Shown piece after piece: positions 14,560-16,700 of a DNA stretch of 16,700 nt. Made by a program: the position numbers and the translations under genes. Source of the stretch: DASUPK01 sp046732465 (GTDB taxonomy: Bacteria; Actinomycetota; Thermoleophilia; Solirubrobacterales; 70-9). Position 1 is the first letter of the stretch. Each line of letters opens with the position of its first letter. The stretch spans positions 1 through 16,700 of the forward strand of contig JBKPND010000048.1 of the NCBI GenBank assembly GCA_046732465.1, given 5' to 3'. The notes under the pieces are model-generated. The model was not told the origin of the DNA and did no database searches. It saw only the letters and a program-made list of their open reading frames with translations.

Positions 14560-15512
14560 TCGTTCGCGGGCGATCGACCGCTCCCGATCCAGCCGTGGTT
14601 CTCGAGGATGAGCGTGTCGACGAAGCCGGCCGCCTCGAGCATTGCCTGGACCTCGTCCGCAGTGAAGCGCCATTCAAGGGGTGCCGAGAAGCGGTCGAAC
14701 TGGTCGTTAACGCAGACCCCGAACGGGTAGTCCGCGTACGCCTTGAGTGGCAGCGCCTCGGCGACTCGGTGCAACCTCGGCTCGCGACGAGTGATGCGAT
14801 AGGGAATCACGAAGATCCCGAACAGCGTCGCGGCTATCGGATAGGACAGCGCCCGTAGCAGCCGACGCGGCATTCGAGTCGTCGCCCGGCGCGCGGCCGT
14901 CACGAGCCGGAGCAGTGAACGCTGCCATGCGCTCGCCGGGATCCAGTAGACGTAGATGTGGACGTACCCGCCCGGCCGGATCAGTCGTGCGAGCCCCTTT
15001 AACGCGCGGCGGGGGTCAGGAAGGTGGTGCAGGACGCCGATCGCGAGGACGAAGTCAAACGTGCCGTCATCGAACGGCAGCTTCTCGGCATCCGCCTGCA
15101 CTGTCGGGACCTCAGGGGGAAGGTTCCGCCGCGCAACGTGGATCGCCTCGCCGACATCGACGGCCACGACCTTCGCGCCAAGCCGATGGGCCTCGTAGCT
15201 GTGACGGCCGGACCCGGCCCCGACGTCCAGCACGAGACGGCCTTGCAGCGCCCCAGGCTCATGCGGCCGCAGATATTCGCGGAAGTTCCGCTCCCACTCG
15301 GGACGCAGACGGCCGAAATGCTCCCACTCGTAGGCGAAGCTCTCGGCGGTTCGCCGGCGCAGCTCGTCTTCTGCGTCTGATCCCCCGTCCTGTCCCGTAT
15401 CAAGCATGACCGGCGACCCCGCGACGATCGGGTACTCGGTGCCGCAGTCGCGGCAGCGGATCGCATCAGGTCTTGTGGACTCGAGGGCACCGCGGCATTC
15501 GAGGCAGCGCAT
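14556..15512 (-). CDS. SAM-dependent methyltransferase with N-terminal Trm112-like zinc ribbon
   Basis: A 318-residue protein from ATG 15512, the first start after the upstream glycosyltransferase stop (15557); the frame is open further upstream only as a shadow of that gene. The N-terminus has four cysteines in a C-x2-C...C-x2-C ribbon (Cys3, Cys6, Cys20, Cys23) followed by EYPIVAGSPVML, as in Trm112-like domains that precede sugar or small-molecule methyltransferases. The class I core follows: LVLDVGAGSGRHS (93-105), AVDV (Asp119), DAEKLPFDDGTFDFV (141-155), IGVLHHLPDP (158-167) and LIRPGGYVHIY. Residues about 190-240 include a hydrophobic stretch (LSYPIAATLFGIFVIPYRI) that may be membrane-associated or a buried lid. 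Likely role: methylating a sugar or capping the glycan. No strong ribosome binding site is seen. It is transcribed with the glycosyltransferase 44 bp upstream. Confidence 0.88.
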   Translation of the reverse strand: MRCLECRGALESTRPDAIRCRDCGTEYPIVAGSPVMLDTGQDGGSDAEDELRRRTAESFAYEWEHFGRLRPEWERNFREYLRPHEPGALQGRLVLDVGAGSGRHSYEAHRLGAKVVAVDVGEAIHVARRNLPPEVPTVQADAEKLPFDDGTFDFVLAIGVLHHLPDPRRALKGLARLIRPGGYVHIYVYWIPASAWQRSLLRLVTAARRATTRMPRRLLRALSYPIAATLFGIFVIPYRITRREPRLHRVAEALPLKAYADYPFGVCVNDQFDRFSAPLEWRFTADEVQAMLEAAGFVDTLILENHGWIGSGRSPAND

Positions 15513-15556
15513 GATCGCGAGCAGACGCTCCGACGCCGGCGTGGTGGCGGGGGTCT

Positions 15557-16700
15557 CTATGGCGCCTCCCGGGTATGGCTCGTCAGCACCGCGGCTGGGG
15601 CGACCTCGACCGTCGCTGTCGGCCCGGTCACGCCTGTAACCAGGCGCCGGTAGAGGGCGTCGACATCGTCGACGAGTCGGTCGATTGAGAACCTCCCGCG
15701 AGCCCGCCCCGAGCCCGCCCGCCCCAGGGTCTCCCGCAGATCGTGACTGCACAGAAGCCGCTCTACCGCCTGCGCCAGGCCATCTTCGTGTCCGGGCTCC
15801 ACGACGAAACCCGTCTCGCCGTCGTCGACCACGCTCGCCATACCCCCTACCCGTGTCGTGACAACCGGGAGCCCGGCGGCCTGCGCCTCGATGGCGCTGA
15901 CGTTCGTCCCCTCGTTGTCGGACGTCACCACGACAACGTCGCTAGCGAAGTAGACGTCGGGCATATCGCTGCGCAGGCCGGCCCACACGAGGCGGTCGCC
16001 GAGCCGCGCCGCTTCGGGCGACTCCTGGAGGTCCTCGCGCAGCGCTCCGTCGCCCACGACGAGGAACCACTGATCTGCGCCTTCGATGCGGCTCGCCACG
16101 CGCAGGAAACGGTCGACACGCTTGATCGGCTCAAGCCGCGCGACGATCGTGACGAGCCGTACATCGAGCGGGATCCCGAGCGCCCGCCGAAACGCCTCGC
16201 GCCGCTCGCGGCGCTCCTCCGCGGTCGCGTCGAAGCGAGAGAAGTCGAAGCCGAGCGGCAGGACGATGATCCGTTCGGGCGGCGCGACGCCGAGCCGGAT
16301 GAGGTCGGCGCGAACCTCTTCGGAGACGGCAATCAGGCAAGTCGTGTAACGGGCGAGGACGCGCTCGATTCCGGCAAAGGCGGCGGAGATCAACGGGTGG
16401 AAATACCCCGTCAGTACGTGGCCGTGAAACGTGTGGACGATCACTGGGGGGCGGCGCCGGCCCGCGAGCAGCGCTGCGATCCGCCCGAGCGTTCCAGCCT
16501 TGGCCGCGTGCGTATGCAGGATCTGAGGCTGCCAGCTGCGGATCTGGCGGACGAGAAACACGAGGGAGGCGAGGTCACCGATTCCGATATTCCGTTTCAG
16601 TGTCGGGAGCTCGACGGGCGTCACGCCGAGCTCGTCTGCGAGCGCATCCATCGAGCCCTCGCGGGCACCCTCCCGGCCCCGGACGAGCACCGTCTCGTAG
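15557..16700 (-). CDS. GT4-family glycosyltransferase (N-terminus outside window)
   Basis: At least 380 residues are visible; the frame continues through the window edge (YET before VLVRGREGAREG), so a GTG at 16690 is not the true start. The missing part should be the first strand and glycine-rich donor loop, perhaps 30-40 residues. Visible landmarks are the N-terminal-domain HTHAAKAGTLGRIAALLAG and VHTFHGHVL, the SEEVRADLIRLGVAPPERIIVLPLGFDFSRF linker, then IVARLEPIKRVDRFL (Arg and Lys phosphate contacts), LVVGDGALREDL, and E-x7-E in SDNEGTNVSAIEAQAAGLPVV. The HTHAAKAG and FHGHVL combination is common in GT4 enzymes of polysaccharide loci, including those acting early on lipid-linked acceptors. 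It lies upstream of the zinc-ribbon methyltransferase on the same strand, so the two form a separate minus-strand unit facing the main cluster. Confidence 0.9.
   Translation of the reverse strand, partial: YETVLVRGREGAREGSMDALADELGVTPVELPTLKRNIGIGDLASLVFLVRQIRSWQPQILHTHAAKAGTLGRIAALLAGRRRPPVIVHTFHGHVLTGYFHPLISAAFAGIERVLARYTTCLIAVSEEVRADLIRLGVAPPERIIVLPLGFDFSRFDATAEERRERREAFRRALGIPLDVRLVTIVARLEPIKRVDRFLRVASRIEGADQWFLVVGDGALREDLQESPEAARLGDRLVWAGLRSDMPDVYFASDVVVVTSDNEGTNVSAIEAQAAGLPVVTTRVGGMASVVDDGETGFVVEPGHEDGLAQAVERLLCSHDLRETLGRAGSGRARGRFSIDRLVDDVDALYRRLVTGVTGPTATVEVAPAAVLTSHTREAP

Noticed and set aside
14915..15409. Plus-strand open frame opposite the methyltransferase
   Set aside because: Arg/Pro/Ser-rich composition and full overlap with a well-supported gene on the other strand.
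15513..15752. 80-residue N-terminal extension of the zinc-ribbon methyltransferase
   Set aside because: It is an out-of-frame reading of the glycosyltransferase 3' end; the cysteine ribbon starts at residue 3 from ATG 15512.
1..16700. CRISPR arrays, tRNA or rRNA genes, insertion sequences
   Set aside because: No regularly spaced direct repeats, cloverleaf-like sequence or transposase-like protein was found on reading through the window.

Overview
The window is a GC-rich stretch of bacterial DNA (about 65-70% in most coding regions; for example 42 of 60 bases at 3001-3060) with tightly packed genes and several GTG and TTG starts. It is a large part of a cell-surface polysaccharide (exopolysaccharide, capsule or O-antigen-like) biosynthesis locus. 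Base composition and protein style fit an actinobacterium, possibly of the Thermoleophilia type. That placement is inference: there is no rRNA or other taxonomic marker here. No tRNA, rRNA, CRISPR array, transposase or integrase was found.

Layout. Block 1 (+ strand, 1-4152): the 3' part of an O-antigen ligase/polymerase-like membrane protein with a TPR-like tail, an AsnB-type glutamine amidotransferase, and an NAD-dependent sugar-nucleotide epimerase, separated by only 2 bp each. A single minus-strand SAM methyltransferase (4179-4952) of lower GC follows. Block 2 (+, 5045-10247): three consecutive GT4 glycosyltransferases, the last two joined by ATGA overlap, then a large multi-pass Wzy-like polymerase. 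A minus-strand gene for a secreted lipoprotein-like NTF2-type protein (10244-10888) interrupts the run. Block 3 (+, 10939-14559): a divergent GT4-like glycosyltransferase, a Wzx-type flippase and another GT4 enzyme, all overlapping. Block 4 (-, 14556 to the window end): a zinc-ribbon methyltransferase downstream of a sixth GT4 glycosyltransferase whose N-terminus lies beyond the window.

How the genes fit together. The set matches a Wzx/Wzy-type pathway. Glycosyltransferases would build a lipid-linked repeat unit on the cytoplasmic face. The epimerase supplies a 4-epimerised UDP-sugar, AsnB-like amidation and two methyltransferases may decorate sugars, Wzx flips the unit, and Wzy polymerises it outside. 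The ligase-like protein would transfer or further polymerise the product. A priming phosphoglycosyltransferase, chain-length regulator and most sugar-nucleotide genes are not in this window and would be expected in the flanks.

Nothing here is clearly a wholly new system. The least explained parts are the antisense lipoprotein gene nested in the cluster, the two polymerase/ligase-class proteins in one locus, an atypical glycosyltransferase lacking the first glutamate of the E-x7-E motif, and a structured 103-bp leader before the Wzy-like gene.
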